NCBI GenBank assembly: GCA_031553225.1
Contig: JAVBLU010000001.1
Coordinates: 156,118-220,117, forward strand
Length of the DNA stretch: 64,000 nucleotides
Origin: JAVBLU01 sp031553225
Lineage (GTDB): Bacteria > Bacillota > Clostridia > Christensenellales > UBA1750
Direction of reading: 5' to 3'
In this document: one piece after another, positions 54,022-62,303 of the stretch
Layout of the letters: each line of letters starts with the position of its first letter
How positions within the stretch are numbered: the first letter of the stretch is position 1
Translations under genes and position numbers: made by a program
The notes under the pieces: generated by a model
Told to the model about the DNA's origin: nothing
The model's input: the letters and a program-made list of their open reading frames with translations, nothing else
Database searches by the model: none

Positions 54022-55671
54022 CTATTCCACGGAAAACTCGTAATAGTACAGGGCCTGTCCGCCGCGCAGCATCTCCACGTCGCAGCCCGGGTGGGCCGCG
54101 GCAATGGTAGCCTTGAGCTCCTCGGCGTCGGCGGGCGACACGTCGTTGCCGTGGAATATGGTGAGAAGGGATTCCTCGCCCGCGAGCAGCGCGACAAGAT
54201 CGGCCGCCACGGCCGCCACATCCGACCCGACGAGCACAATCTCTCCGTCCGCCAGGCCCAGGATATCGCCCTGGCGAATTTCACGGTCATGCCACACCGA
54301 GTTGCGCACGGCGTATGTCACCTGTCCGGTCTTCACGGACTCGGCCGCTGTCAGCATGCGCTCGACGTTCACTTGCAGCGGCTGATCGGGCACGAAGGCC
54401 ACCATGGCCGCCACGCCCTGAGGCACGGTTTTGGTGGGCACAACGCGCACCTGACAATCTGCAGGAAGGTCTGCGGCCTGTTGGGCCGCCAGAACGACGT
54501 TGCCGTTGTTGGGCAGCACAAGCACGTTGCGCGCGTGCGCGCGTTTGATGGCCTTTGCGATGTCGTCTATGGAAGGGTTCATGGTCTGCCCGCCTTCCAC
54601 AATCACGTCCACGGCCAGATCCTTCAGGATGACGGCCATTCCGTCCCCGGCGGCAACGGCCACAACGCCCACCTCGCGCAGCTCCCCGGTAGGCTCCATT
54701 TCGTGCTCTTGCGCGCCGTCCTCCACCACCAGGCGGCGGTGCTGCAGGCGCATGTTGTCTATCTTGATCTGCGCCAGCTCGCCCAGCTTGAGCGCCAGCT
54801 GCAGCACCTTCCCGGGATCGTTCGTGTGCACGTGCACCTTGATGATGCTGGGGTCGCCCACCACCAGTTCGCAGTCGCCAATGGTCCCCAACTTCCGGCG
54901 CAGGGCGCTGATGTCGTGGTCGGTGACGGACGGCAGGCAGTTCTGCACGATAAACTCCGTGCAATAGGCGAAGGTGATGCTCTCCTCCGTCTGCACGTCC
55001 ATGTCGGCGGCCGCTTCGTCCATCACAAGGGCAGCGGAGTCGATGTCCTCACCCGCAAGCGCCGCGCGGAAGCCCGCGTACAAAACGAGCAGGCCCTTGC
55101 CCCCCGCGTCCACAACGCCCGCCTGCTTCAGCACAGGCAGCTGATCGGGGGTTTTGCGCAGGGCGGCCTCGCCCTCGCTCATCATCACGCGCAGCAGCTC
55201 GTCCAGATCCTCCGTCTTGGCCGCGCAGACTTCGGCCTGCTCGGCCACCACGCGGGAGACGGTAAGGATGGTGCCCTCGCGCGGTTTCATCACGGCTTTG
55301 TACGCCATGGCGACGCCGTTGGACAGCGCGGCCGCAAACGCCTTGGCATCCGCTGCGTCCACGCCCTCCAGGCCCTTGGCAAAGCCGCGCCACAGCTGCG
55401 AGAGAATGACCCCGGAATTACCGCGCGCGCCGCGCAGCGACCCCCGGGCCAGCAGGGCGGCAACGGCGGCCGCTGATGCCTGATCCGCGCCGTTCAGCTC
55501 GCGCACGGCGGCCATCATGGTCAGCGACATGTTCGTGCCCGTGTCGCCGTCCGGCACGGGAAAGACGTTCAGCGCGTCGATAGCGGCGCGGTTTTTCTCC
55601 AGAAGCGAGGCGCCGGCGATGATCATGTCCTTGAGCATACGCCCGTCGATCGTCCCGATAGCCAAACGCAT
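54022..55671 (-). CDS. yloV: DAK2-domain protein YloV (FakA-like)
   Basis: Protein of 549 aa. The N-terminal DAK2 kinase-type domain has NVFPVPDGDTGTNM with the nucleotide/metal aspartates and GARGNSGVILSQLWRG; the C-terminal part (VLVLPNNGNVVLAAQQA and following) is the FakA-C domain. FakA phosphorylates fatty acids bound to a FakB protein for use in phospholipids. AAGGAGG lies right before ATG 55671. It follows yloU in the same operon. Confidence 0.92.
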   Translation of the reverse strand: MRLAIGTIDGRMLKDMIIAGASLLEKNRAAIDALNVFPVPDGDTGTNMSLTMMAAVRELNGADQASAAAVAALLARGSLRGARGNSGVILSQLWRGFAKGLEGVDAADAKAFAAALSNGVAMAYKAVMKPREGTILTVSRVVAEQAEVCAAKTEDLDELLRVMMSEGEAALRKTPDQLPVLKQAGVVDAGGKGLLVLYAGFRAALAGEDIDSAALVMDEAAADMDVQTEESITFAYCTEFIVQNCLPSVTDHDISALRRKLGTIGDCELVVGDPSIIKVHVHTNDPGKVLQLALKLGELAQIKIDNMRLQHRRLVVEDGAQEHEMEPTGELREVGVVAVAAGDGMAVILKDLAVDVIVEGGQTMNPSIDDIAKAIKRAHARNVLVLPNNGNVVLAAQQAADLPADCQVRVVPTKTVPQGVAAMVAFVPDQPLQVNVERMLTAAESVKTGQVTYAVRNSVWHDREIRQGDILGLADGEIVLVGSDVAAVAADLVALLAGEESLLTIFHGNDVSPADAEELKATIAAAHPGCDVEMLRGGQALYYYEFSVE

Positions 55672-55719
55672 ATCCTCCTTAGCGGCGCAGCGCCGGCGCG
55701 CACAGCGCCGGGTGCTTGT

Positions 55720-56070
55720 TTATACGCGTATGCCCTCAACGATGACGTTTACCTTGCCGATGCGCATGCCCGTGAGATGGTCCAGGCTGTAGCGCACGTT
55801 CTCAATGGCCGAGCGGGCCACGGCGGCGATGGACACGCCGTATTCCACGATGACGTACAGGTCCACGGTCACCTCATCCTCGGCAACGCGAATGCGCACG
55901 CCGCGCGAGAGGTTCTCTCTGCCAAGCAATTCCACCAAGCCGTCCGTCGCGCGCTTAGATGCCATAGCGACGATGCCGTAGCATTCCACGGCGGCGGTGC
56001 CTGCGATGATGGCGAGCACTTCCTCCGTTACGCTGACATACCCCAGCTCATTGTGAAACTTCGCGTCCAT
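55720..56070 (-). CDS. yloU: Asp23/Gls24-family protein YloU
   Basis: Protein of 116 aa with the Asp23 fold: GYVSVTEEVLAIIAGTAAVECYGIVAM at the start and VDLYVIVEYGVSIAAVARSAIENV in the middle. The family is linked to envelope stress and cell-wall homeostasis. GAAGGAGG precedes ATG 56070. First gene of a two-gene operon with yloV, and the same neighbours as in Bacillus. Confidence 0.95.
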   Translation of the reverse strand: MDAKFHNELGYVSVTEEVLAIIAGTAAVECYGIVAMASKRATDGLVELLGRENLSRGVRIRVAEDEVTVDLYVIVEYGVSIAAVARSAIENVRYSLDHLTGMRIGKVNVIVEGIRV

Positions 56071-56124
56071 GAAAAAGCCTCCTTCATAAGGGATGCTTGC
56101 GCGTGCTTACACATAACCCATTTT

Positions 56125-56153
56125 AGTATACCCGATTGTGCGGGCGTACGCAA
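56125..56153 (-). promoter_or_regulatory. Promoter of yloU-yloV
   Basis: Minus strand TTGCGT (56148-56153), 17-nt spacer, TATACT (56125-56130). Confidence 0.75.
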
Positions 56154-56251
56154 TAAAATGGCGCGTTTTCCGTGCAAATACCGCGGGACTGGCACTTTTG
56201 CGGCCGGACCAGCGTAGATTACACGGCAAGCACTCCTGGAGGTGATCGCTC

Positions 56252-56437
56252 GTGAACTGCCGTCCGGGCGGCGGATGGCCCCGCCGCTTTCCCCCGCACC
56301 TCCATGGGCTCATCCTGGTAGCCCTGGGCGCTTTGCTCGTGCTGCTGTTCGTGCCCTTGCGGCTGTGGATGGGCGTGATCGGCCTTGCGCTCATCGTATT
56401 CGGTCTGGTCGTTTGGAAGTGCTCTTCGCACTGTTGA
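56252..56437 (+). CDS. Small single-pass or hairpin membrane protein
   Basis: Protein of 61 aa, unknown. A basic N terminus leads into a long hydrophobic stretch (LILVALGALLVLLFVPL, then MGVIGLALIVFGLVVW), which could form one hairpin of two helices; the end is KCSSHC with two cysteines. GTG 56252 is preceded by CTGGAGGTGATC, an excellent ribosome site, which supports real translation. It lies just ahead of the spoVM-like gene, on the opposite strand to its neighbours, and may be cotranscribed with it. Confidence 0.7.
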   Translation: MNCRPGGGWPRRFPPHLHGLILVALGALLVLLFVPLRLWMGVIGLALIVFGLVVWKCSSHC

Positions 56438-56455
56438 TTGCGGGAGGGTGTGCTC

Positions 56456-56539
56456 ATGAAGATCGTTTGCTTCCGCCTGCCACGGGTGTTTCGGCCCCTG
56501 CTGCGGCGTTTTGCCGCTGCGCGCTCCGGTCGCGCGTAG
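56456..56539 (+). CDS. spoVM: SpoVM-like 27-residue sporulation peptide
   Basis: A 27-codon gene that begins MKIVCFRLPRVF and continues as a basic amphipathic helix ending in TAG at 56537. GGGAGGGTG lies 5 nt before ATG. SpoVM of Bacillus is a 26-residue amphipathic peptide with start MKFYTIKLPKFL; lysine 2, the basic-Leu-Pro pattern and Pro9 are shared. It localises SpoIVA to the curved forespore membrane. The gene lies between rpmB and yloU, exactly the Bacillus position, which strongly supports the call. Confidence 0.8.
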   Translation: MKIVCFRLPRVFRPLLRRFAAARSGRA

Positions 56540-56564
56540 GCGGCCATAGCCCGGCCGCTTATGA

Positions 56565-56598
56565 AGGCCCCTCCCGCAGGATACGGCGGAAGGGGCCT
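56565..56598 (+). terminator. Stem-loop after the spoVM-like gene
   Basis: AGGCCCCT (56565-56572) pairs with AGGGGCCT (56591-56598), extended inside by CCGC with GCGG. No T run follows, so termination may be weak. Confidence 0.5.
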
Positions 56599-56662
56599 GA
56601 TCGTCGCGTGATGAAAACTCCGGTTTCGTCAGGGGGGCAAATGCAGCCGGATTATAACCGAA

Positions 56663-56686
56663 ACGGGCGCGCTTTACGCGGCCCGT
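56663..56686 (-). terminator. Likely terminator of rpmB
   Basis: ACGGGC (56663-56668) pairs with GCCCGT (56681-56686); on the minus strand the stem is followed by TTTCGG. About 12 nt past the rpmB stop. Confidence 0.55.
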
Positions 56687-56697
56687 CGCTTGTTTCC

Positions 56698-56892
56698 CTA
56701 TTTCACCAGGCGCTCGACCAAGCCGGAGCGCAGGCACCGGGTGCACACGTACAGCGACGTATGCGTGCCGTGCAGGTTAACGCGCACCTTCTGCGTGTTC
56801 GGAGCCCATATGCGGCGCGTGCGGTTTTTGGCGTGGCTGACGTTGTTGCCCGACATCGTGCCCTTCTGGCAGACTTCGCAATACTTGCCCAT
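56698..56892 (-). CDS. rpmB: 50S ribosomal protein L28
   Basis: L28 of 64 aa. MGKYCEVCQKGTMSGNNVSHA is the standard start, with RTRRIWAPN and the CTRCLRSG end, so the zinc-type cysteines (CEVC and CTRC) are present. AGGGGGTGTG precedes ATG 56892. It has its own promoter and is between spoVM and rpe as in Bacillus. Confidence 0.98.
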   Translation of the reverse strand: MGKYCEVCQKGTMSGNNVSHAKNRTRRIWAPNTQKVRVNLHGTHTSLYVCTRCLRSGLVERLVK

Positions 56893-56947
56893 CGTTTCAC
56901 ACCCCCTGTGCTGACAAAGCAATCACATTTCTTAGCGCAACGAAAGT

Positions 56948-56976
56948 ATTTTACCAGAGACGGCCACAAAGTGCAA
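56948..56976 (-). promoter_or_regulatory. Promoter of rpmB
   Basis: Minus strand TTGCAC (56971-56976), 17-nt spacer, TAAAAT (56948-56953). Confidence 0.75.
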
Positions 56977-56987
56977 GCCCTAAACCA

Positions 56988-57668
56988 TCATTTTTCTCGG
57001 CCCGCTTGCGGGGCCGCCAGGGCGCGCCAGGCCGCCATCACCGCGGCCGGATCCGGGGCGGTCAGCAGGGCCGTGCCCGCCACAAACGTATCCGCGCCCG
57101 CGGCCAAAAGAGCCGGGAGCGTGCCGTCGGCCACCCCCCCGTCCACCTGCAGCAGCACCTCGCGGCCGCTCTGCACAATCATACGGCGCACGGCGGCTAT
57201 TTTGGGCAGTACCAGCGGCAAAAAGGCCTGGCCCCCAAAGCCGGGGTTCACGCTCATGCACAAAATCAGGTCCAACTCGTCCATCAGATACTGCACAACC
57301 GACTCGTGCGTGGCCGGGTTGAGCGCCAGCGCGGGTTTGCAGCCTGCCCGGCGGATTTGGCTGATCAGGCGGTGCAGGTGCGGATCCGCCTCCGCGTGCA
57401 CGCCAAGATATGTCGCGCCCGCGTCCGCAAAGGCCGGTACCAGCGCCCCGGGGCTGCGCACCATCAGGTGTACGTCCAGCGGCAGGCTGGTGCGCTTGCG
57501 CAAAGCGGCCACCACGTGCGGGCCGAAGGTCAGGTTCGGCACGAAGCACCCGTCCATGATGTCCAGGTGAAGCATGTCCGCCCCGGCCGCCTCCATGCGC
57601 TGGGCCTCGTCGCCCAAGGCGGCGGCGTCCGCCGCGAGCATGGAAGGTGCGATGCGCATCGTCGTCAT
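56988..57668 (-). CDS. rpe: Ribulose-phosphate 3-epimerase
   Basis: Rpe, about 226 aa, of the pentose phosphate pathway. IAPSMLAAD, HLDIMDGCFVPNLTFGP, DVHLMV, SVNPGFGGQAF and QVDGGV carry the metal and catalytic residues. ATG 57668 follows GAGGTG; a second ATG three codons later is an alternative. It follows rsgA by 34 nt at the end of the prkC operon. Confidence 0.95.
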   Translation of the reverse strand: MTTMRIAPSMLAADAAALGDEAQRMEAAGADMLHLDIMDGCFVPNLTFGPHVVAALRKRTSLPLDVHLMVRSPGALVPAFADAGATYLGVHAEADPHLHRLISQIRRAGCKPALALNPATHESVVQYLMDELDLILCMSVNPGFGGQAFLPLVLPKIAAVRRMIVQSGREVLLQVDGGVADGTLPALLAAGADTFVAGTALLTAPDPAAVMAAWRALAAPQAGREK

Positions 57669-57702
57669 CAGATTGTAGCACCTCAATCCCATACAAACTA
57701 CT

Positions 57703-58572
57703 CTAACCGTAGCGGTTCTGCCAGGCCGTCTGAGCCTCGCTGTACAGCGCCCGGTAGCGCTCAAGGCGACGCTGGCTGACGACGCCTCCATCTGCGGCCT
57801 CCTGAACGGCGCACCCCTTCTCGCCGATGTGCGCGCAGCCGCAGAACCGGCAGCAGGCGGCGTGGGGGGCAAACTCCGGCCAGCCATGCTGAAGGGTAAG
57901 CGGCTTAATGAGCGGCATGTCGAGCAGGGAAAAACCCGGCGTATCCGCAAGGTACCCGCCGCCCGGCACGGGCAGCAGCTCTACGTGCCTGGTGGTGTGG
58001 CGGCCGCGCTCAATGCGCGACATGCCCCCCGTCTGTATATCCGTTCCGATGAGCGCGTTCGTCAACGAGGACTTGCCCACGCCCGATTGGCCGGCCAGGC
58101 CCCAAACGCCGGACAGCTCCGCGCGCAGGCGCTCGATCCCCGCGCCCTCCTGCGCCGCCGCCTCCAGCACCGCGATGCCCGCGGGCGCATAATCCGCCCG
58201 GGCGTCCTGCGCCGCGCCATGCCCCAGGTCCACCTTGTTCACCACCACGAGAGGGCGTATTCCCTCGCGCAGCAACAGGAAGATCAGCCTGTCGCACAGC
58301 GAAAAGTCCGGCTCGGGCATGGCGGCCGCCAGCACGATGGCGATGCCGTCCACGTTCGCCACAGGCGGGCGGGCAATGCAGTTGCGTCTCTCGTGGATGG
58401 ACAACAGCACGCCCTCGTCGTCCGCGCCGCCGGGCGCGAACGTCACCACGTCGCCCACGGTGGGCGTCTGCTGCAGCTTTCTGAACTTGCCGCGCGCCTT
58501 GCACAGATAGGTTCCGCCGCCGGCTTCCACGCTGTACAGCCCGCCCACGCCCTTTACAATGCGGCCGACCAT
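57703..58572 (-). CDS. rsgA: Small-ribosomal-subunit biogenesis GTPase RsgA
   Basis: RsgA/CpgA, 289 aa, checks late 30S subunit maturation. OB-fold N terminus, circularly permuted GTPase with G4 VVNKVDLG before G1 GQSGVGKSSLTNAL, DTPGFS, and a zinc motif CCRFCGCAHIGEKGC at the end. It sits between prkC and rpe, a conserved Bacillota arrangement; in Bacillus the protein is phosphorylated by PrkC. Confidence 0.96.
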   Translation of the reverse strand: MVGRIVKGVGGLYSVEAGGGTYLCKARGKFRKLQQTPTVGDVVTFAPGGADDEGVLLSIHERRNCIARPPVANVDGIAIVLAAAMPEPDFSLCDRLIFLLLREGIRPLVVVNKVDLGHGAAQDARADYAPAGIAVLEAAAQEGAGIERLRAELSGVWGLAGQSGVGKSSLTNALIGTDIQTGGMSRIERGRHTTRHVELLPVPGGGYLADTPGFSLLDMPLIKPLTLQHGWPEFAPHAACCRFCGCAHIGEKGCAVQEAADGGVVSQRRLERYRALYSEAQTAWQNRYG

Positions 58573-58620
58573 TTCGCTAATGCCCTGTGCGCCTCCTCGC
58601 TTCGTCCGTAGGCCGTTCGT

Positions 58621-60498
58621 TCAGCTGCCGGACTGTTCAAACGTTATCTCCTCGCGGCGCTCTTCCCTGCCGTTCACGGTAACGATCAGCACGGCCGGGC
58701 CGGGCTCCTCCACTTCCAGGTCCAGGTCGATATCGCGCGGACCTGAGGCGGTGTACATAAAGTTGTGCACCTCGCGCTGCGCGCCGCCCGGCAGCGCGAG
58801 CGTGACGACCACGCGCGCGCCCGCGTCGGGGATGCTCACCTTGCTCAGCGTGACGCGCTTGCGCGCCCCCGCGCGGCTGACGAACAGTGCGACGGCCGAT
58901 CCGTTCTCCACGTCCTCCTCCGCCGAGGGGGTTTGCCCGAGCACCGTGCCCGCGGGATGATCGGAGGAGGTGAACTCGCGCACCGTGCCCACCACCAGGC
59001 CGTTCTCGTGCAAAAGCGCCGTAGCCTCCTGTGTGGACAGCCCCACGAGCAGGGGCACCCTGCGCCTGCTCTGCGCCATGCCCACCCAAATCACCACCTC
59101 GTCACCGCGCATGGCCATGGCGTTGCCGGCGGGTTCCTGGCGAAACACTTTGCCGTCGTAGCGGGGATTGTCGCTCATCAGCGGCGTGCCCACCTTAAAC
59201 CCAGCGGCCTTCAGCCATTCCTGCGCCTCGGCTAGGGACATATTGATAACGCTGGGCACAACGGCCATGGACGGGCCGGAGGAGATGACGACGCGCACGG
59301 TGGCGCCCTTCTCTACGCGGTCGTGGGCGATGGGATCCTGATCGCTTACCAGACCGACGGGCATGGTGTCGTGCGGAGCGCTGGTGACCGAAGCGAGCAG
59401 GCCCGCCTCCTCCAGCTTTTCCCTCGCCTCCTGCTCGGTTGCGCCCTGCAGCCTGGGCACCGCCACGCCGTCCAGGCCGATCATGTCCATCAGCCGCCCG
59501 CCGGCGAAGAAGGCCAGAAACACAACGAGCACCGCGAGCAGCGCGATGAACGCCATGCGCGCCGGGGTGGGCCGGACGCGCGCCGTCGGGGCCGCGACCG
59601 GCGCGTCCAGCGTGGCCACCGCCGGCAGCGTGCGCGTGTCGGCGCTGACGGCCGCACGCTGCACAAACCCGCCGCGCGGCTGGGAAAGCACACGTAAAAG
59701 ATCGCGCTCCATCTCGGCAGCGCTTTGATAGCGCTGTGATTTTTCCTTGGCGATCGCCTTGAGAATGACCTCCTCCATGGCGACGGGGATATCGCTAAAA
59801 AACCTGCGCGGCCTGCGGGGCGGCTGCTGCACGTGTGCCAGAGCGATCACAACGGGCGTTTCGCCTTCGAAGGGCACCTGTCCGGTTACCATCTCGTAGA
59901 GAACGATGCCCAGGGAGTAAAGGTCCGATACAAAGTCCGCCAGGCCTCCGCGCGCCTGCTCGGGAGAAAAATAATACACCGAACCGAGTACGCCCGCGTC
60001 CGTGGCGGTCATGGTCTCCGCGCCGATGGCGCGGGCGATGCCAAAATCGGCTACCTTGACGGAGCCCTGGTTGTCGATAAGGATGTTCTGGGGCTTGATG
60101 TCCCGGTGGACGATGTTCCGCTCGTGCGCATGTGTCAGCGCGCGGCACACCTGCACGGCGATGGCCACGGTCTGCTCGGCATTCAGCCGTCCGTTTTCCT
60201 GCAGAAAGTCCTTTACGGTGGGGCCGTCCACGTACTCCATCACGATAAAGCGGTGGCCGTCCTCCTCGCCCGTGTCCAGCAGCGCCACCACGTTTGGGTG
60301 GTGCATGGTCTCCGCGGCGCGCGCCTCGCGCTCGAACCGGCGCAAAAACTCCTTATCGTTTGAGTACTCGTCGCGGAGCATTTTGATGGCCACCGTGCGT
60401 CCCGTGCGCACGTCAAGAGCGCGGTACACAACGGCCATGCCGCCGGTACCGACGATTCCCTCAACGCGGTATCGCCTGCACAGGAGCTTGCCGATCAT
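58621..60498 (-). CDS. prkC: PASTA-domain Ser/Thr protein kinase
   Basis: Membrane kinase of 625 aa. Kinase domain from residue 1 (VGTGGMAVVYRA, VAIKML, HRDIKPQNIL, DFGIAR), a transmembrane helix near residue 345 (FIALLAVLVVFLAFFAGG), and three extracytoplasmic PASTA repeats (VPRLQGATEQEAREKLEEAG and two more), then a beta-rich tail. PASTA domains bind muropeptides; PrkC triggers spore germination in Bacillus. ATG 60498 overlaps the phosphatase stop. Confidence 0.95.
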   Translation of the reverse strand: MIGKLLCRRYRVEGIVGTGGMAVVYRALDVRTGRTVAIKMLRDEYSNDKEFLRRFEREARAAETMHHPNVVALLDTGEEDGHRFIVMEYVDGPTVKDFLQENGRLNAEQTVAIAVQVCRALTHAHERNIVHRDIKPQNILIDNQGSVKVADFGIARAIGAETMTATDAGVLGSVYYFSPEQARGGLADFVSDLYSLGIVLYEMVTGQVPFEGETPVVIALAHVQQPPRRPRRFFSDIPVAMEEVILKAIAKEKSQRYQSAAEMERDLLRVLSQPRGGFVQRAAVSADTRTLPAVATLDAPVAAPTARVRPTPARMAFIALLAVLVVFLAFFAGGRLMDMIGLDGVAVPRLQGATEQEAREKLEEAGLLASVTSAPHDTMPVGLVSDQDPIAHDRVEKGATVRVVISSGPSMAVVPSVINMSLAEAQEWLKAAGFKVGTPLMSDNPRYDGKVFRQEPAGNAMAMRGDEVVIWVGMAQSRRRVPLLVGLSTQEATALLHENGLVVGTVREFTSSDHPAGTVLGQTPSAEEDVENGSAVALFVSRAGARKRVTLSKVSIPDAGARVVVTLALPGGAQREVHNFMYTASGPRDIDLDLEVEEPGPAVLIVTVNGREERREEITFEQSGS

Positions 60499-61241
60499 TC
60501 CTTCTCCTCGTTCACGCCCAATACGATGGATACGTTGTCGCGCCCGCCGCGGTTGAGGCACAGCTCCAGCAGCGCCTCCACGCATTCCTCGGGCGATTTT
60601 TTATAGCGAAACACGCGGGCGATCTCCTCGTCGAACACGTGCTCGGTCAACCCGTCGCTGCACAGCAGAACGCCCTCTCCGGCAGCCAGCGTCACCTTCG
60701 TGCAATCGACGCGCACGTAAGTGCCCGTGCCCACCGTACGCGTGATGACGTGGCGTTGCGGATGGCGCACGGCCTCCTCGGGCGTAATCTCGCCCAGGCG
60801 CAAGAGTTCCTCCACCAGGGTGTGGTCGCGCGTGAGGCGCTTGATGCCAAAGCCGCCTAAATAGTAGGCGCGGCTGTCCCCCACGTGCCCGATCACCCAG
60901 TCGTTCCCATGCTCGCGCACGGCCATGGTCAGCGTGGTGCCCATGCCCGCAAATTTTTCATCCGACGCGGAATGCCGCAGCACGGCGCGGTTGGCCAGCT
61001 TCACCGCTTCCTTCACCATGTCCTGCACGGCGGGGGGCTCGGGCAGAGCGCGCATGCGCCTCATCTCGTCCACCACCGTTTGCATGGCGATGGCCGAGGC
61101 CACCTCGCCGGCCTTATGGCCGCCCATGCCGTCCGCAACAAGCAACAGGCCCTCCGGCGCGCCCTGAGGGGCGTACAGGCTGTCCTCGTTCAGCTGGCGC
61201 ATGGGGCTGAGCCCGCGATGGGTGCGTGACGCTACGAGCAT
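60495..61241 (-). CDS. prpC: PP2C-family protein phosphatase
   Basis: Stp/PrpC of 248 aa, partner of PrkC. RQLNEDSLY, LVADGMGGHKAGEVAS, VGDSRAYYL, LLCSDGLTEH and GGRDNVSIVL carry the metal-binding aspartates. Coupled to prkC by a 4-nt overlap. It removes phosphates from PrkC and its substrates. Confidence 0.95.
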   Translation of the reverse strand: MLVASRTHRGLSPMRQLNEDSLYAPQGAPEGLLLVADGMGGHKAGEVASAIAMQTVVDEMRRMRALPEPPAVQDMVKEAVKLANRAVLRHSASDEKFAGMGTTLTMAVREHGNDWVIGHVGDSRAYYLGGFGIKRLTRDHTLVEELLRLGEITPEEAVRHPQRHVITRTVGTGTYVRVDCTKVTLAAGEGVLLCSDGLTEHVFDEEIARVFRYKKSPEECVEALLELCLNRGGRDNVSIVLGVNEEKE

Positions 61242-61262
61242 GGAATCACCTCAGCAACACGA

Positions 61263-62303
61263 TTACGGTTCGTCGTTTCCTTGAAAACGGTTGCGCAGCT
61301 GGCCGCACGCGCCCTGGATATCGGCGCCCATCTCGCGCCGCACGGTGGCCGACAGGCCCATATCGCACAGCGCGGCGGCAAACGCCCGCGCTTCCCCGCG
61401 CGATACCCCGCGAAGGCTGCGCTCGGGCACATCGTTTAAAGGGATCAGGTTCACGTGCGCCTGAAGCCCGCGCAGGAGCGCGCGCAGCTGGGCCGCGTGC
61501 GTCTTTTGGTCGTTGACGCCTCGTATCAGCGCGTACTCAAATATGACGCGCCGCCCGCTTATCCGAATATATTCGCCGCAGACCTCAATGATCTCCTGCA
61601 AAGGGTTGGCCTTTGCGGCGGGGATAAGCCGGGCACGCAGCTCGTCGGTGGGGGCGTGCAGCGAGATGCACAGCGTAAGGGGCAGCCCCTCGGCCGCGAA
61701 CCTGCGCATGGGTTCCACTAGGCCGCACGTGGAGAGGCTGATGTGCCGCATGCCGATGCCCAGGCCCTTCTGGTGCGAAATAAGGCGCAGAAACCGCACC
61801 ACTTCGTCGTAGTTATCGAAGGGTTCGCCGCTTCCCATCAGCACAAGATTGTGGATGCGGCGGCCCTCGCCTCCGCCCAGCGCCCGGTGTGCGCAGGCGA
61901 CCATCGCGGCCATCTCGCCCGCGCGCAGGTTGCGCTCAAGGCCGTGTAGCGTCGAGGCGCAAAAGGCGCAGCCCATCCGGCAGCCCACCTGGGTGGAAAG
62001 GCACATGGTCGCACCGTGGCGGTAGTCCATCAGCACGCCCTCCACAAGCGCGCCGTCGGCCATGCGAAAGAGCATTTTGCGCGTGCCGTCCTTGCCCGAA
62101 ACGAACTCCTGCGCCACCTGCGGCGCGGGGGGGCACTCGTTTTGCAAGCGCAGGCGCAGGGCGGCGGGCAGGGCGCTCATGCCCTCAAAGGGCACTCCGG
62201 CCGCCAGCAGCGGAAAGATCTGCTCGGCACGGTAAGCGCTCTCCCCCATCGCCTGCAGCGCGGCGCGCAGCTCGTCCGGGAAGAGGGCGCGCAGGTCGGT
62301 CAC
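61263..62303 (-). CDS. rlmN: Dual-specificity rRNA/tRNA (adenine-C2) methyltransferase RlmN
   Basis: Radical-SAM enzyme of 346 aa that methylates A2503 of 23S rRNA. The cluster motif CRMGCAFCAS and GSGEPFDNYD are intact; the C-terminal EMGADIQGACGQL has the second catalytic cysteine. The start is GTG 62303 that overlaps the rsmB stop in GTGA. Full family length from this start. Confidence 0.96.
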   Translation of the reverse strand: MTDLRALFPDELRAALQAMGESAYRAEQIFPLLAAGVPFEGMSALPAALRLRLQNECPPAPQVAQEFVSGKDGTRKMLFRMADGALVEGVLMDYRHGATMCLSTQVGCRMGCAFCASTLHGLERNLRAGEMAAMVACAHRALGGGEGRRIHNLVLMGSGEPFDNYDEVVRFLRLISHQKGLGIGMRHISLSTCGLVEPMRRFAAEGLPLTLCISLHAPTDELRARLIPAAKANPLQEIIEVCGEYIRISGRRVIFEYALIRGVNDQKTHAAQLRALLRGLQAHVNLIPLNDVPERSLRGVSRGEARAFAAALCDMGLSATVRREMGADIQGACGQLRNRFQGNDEP

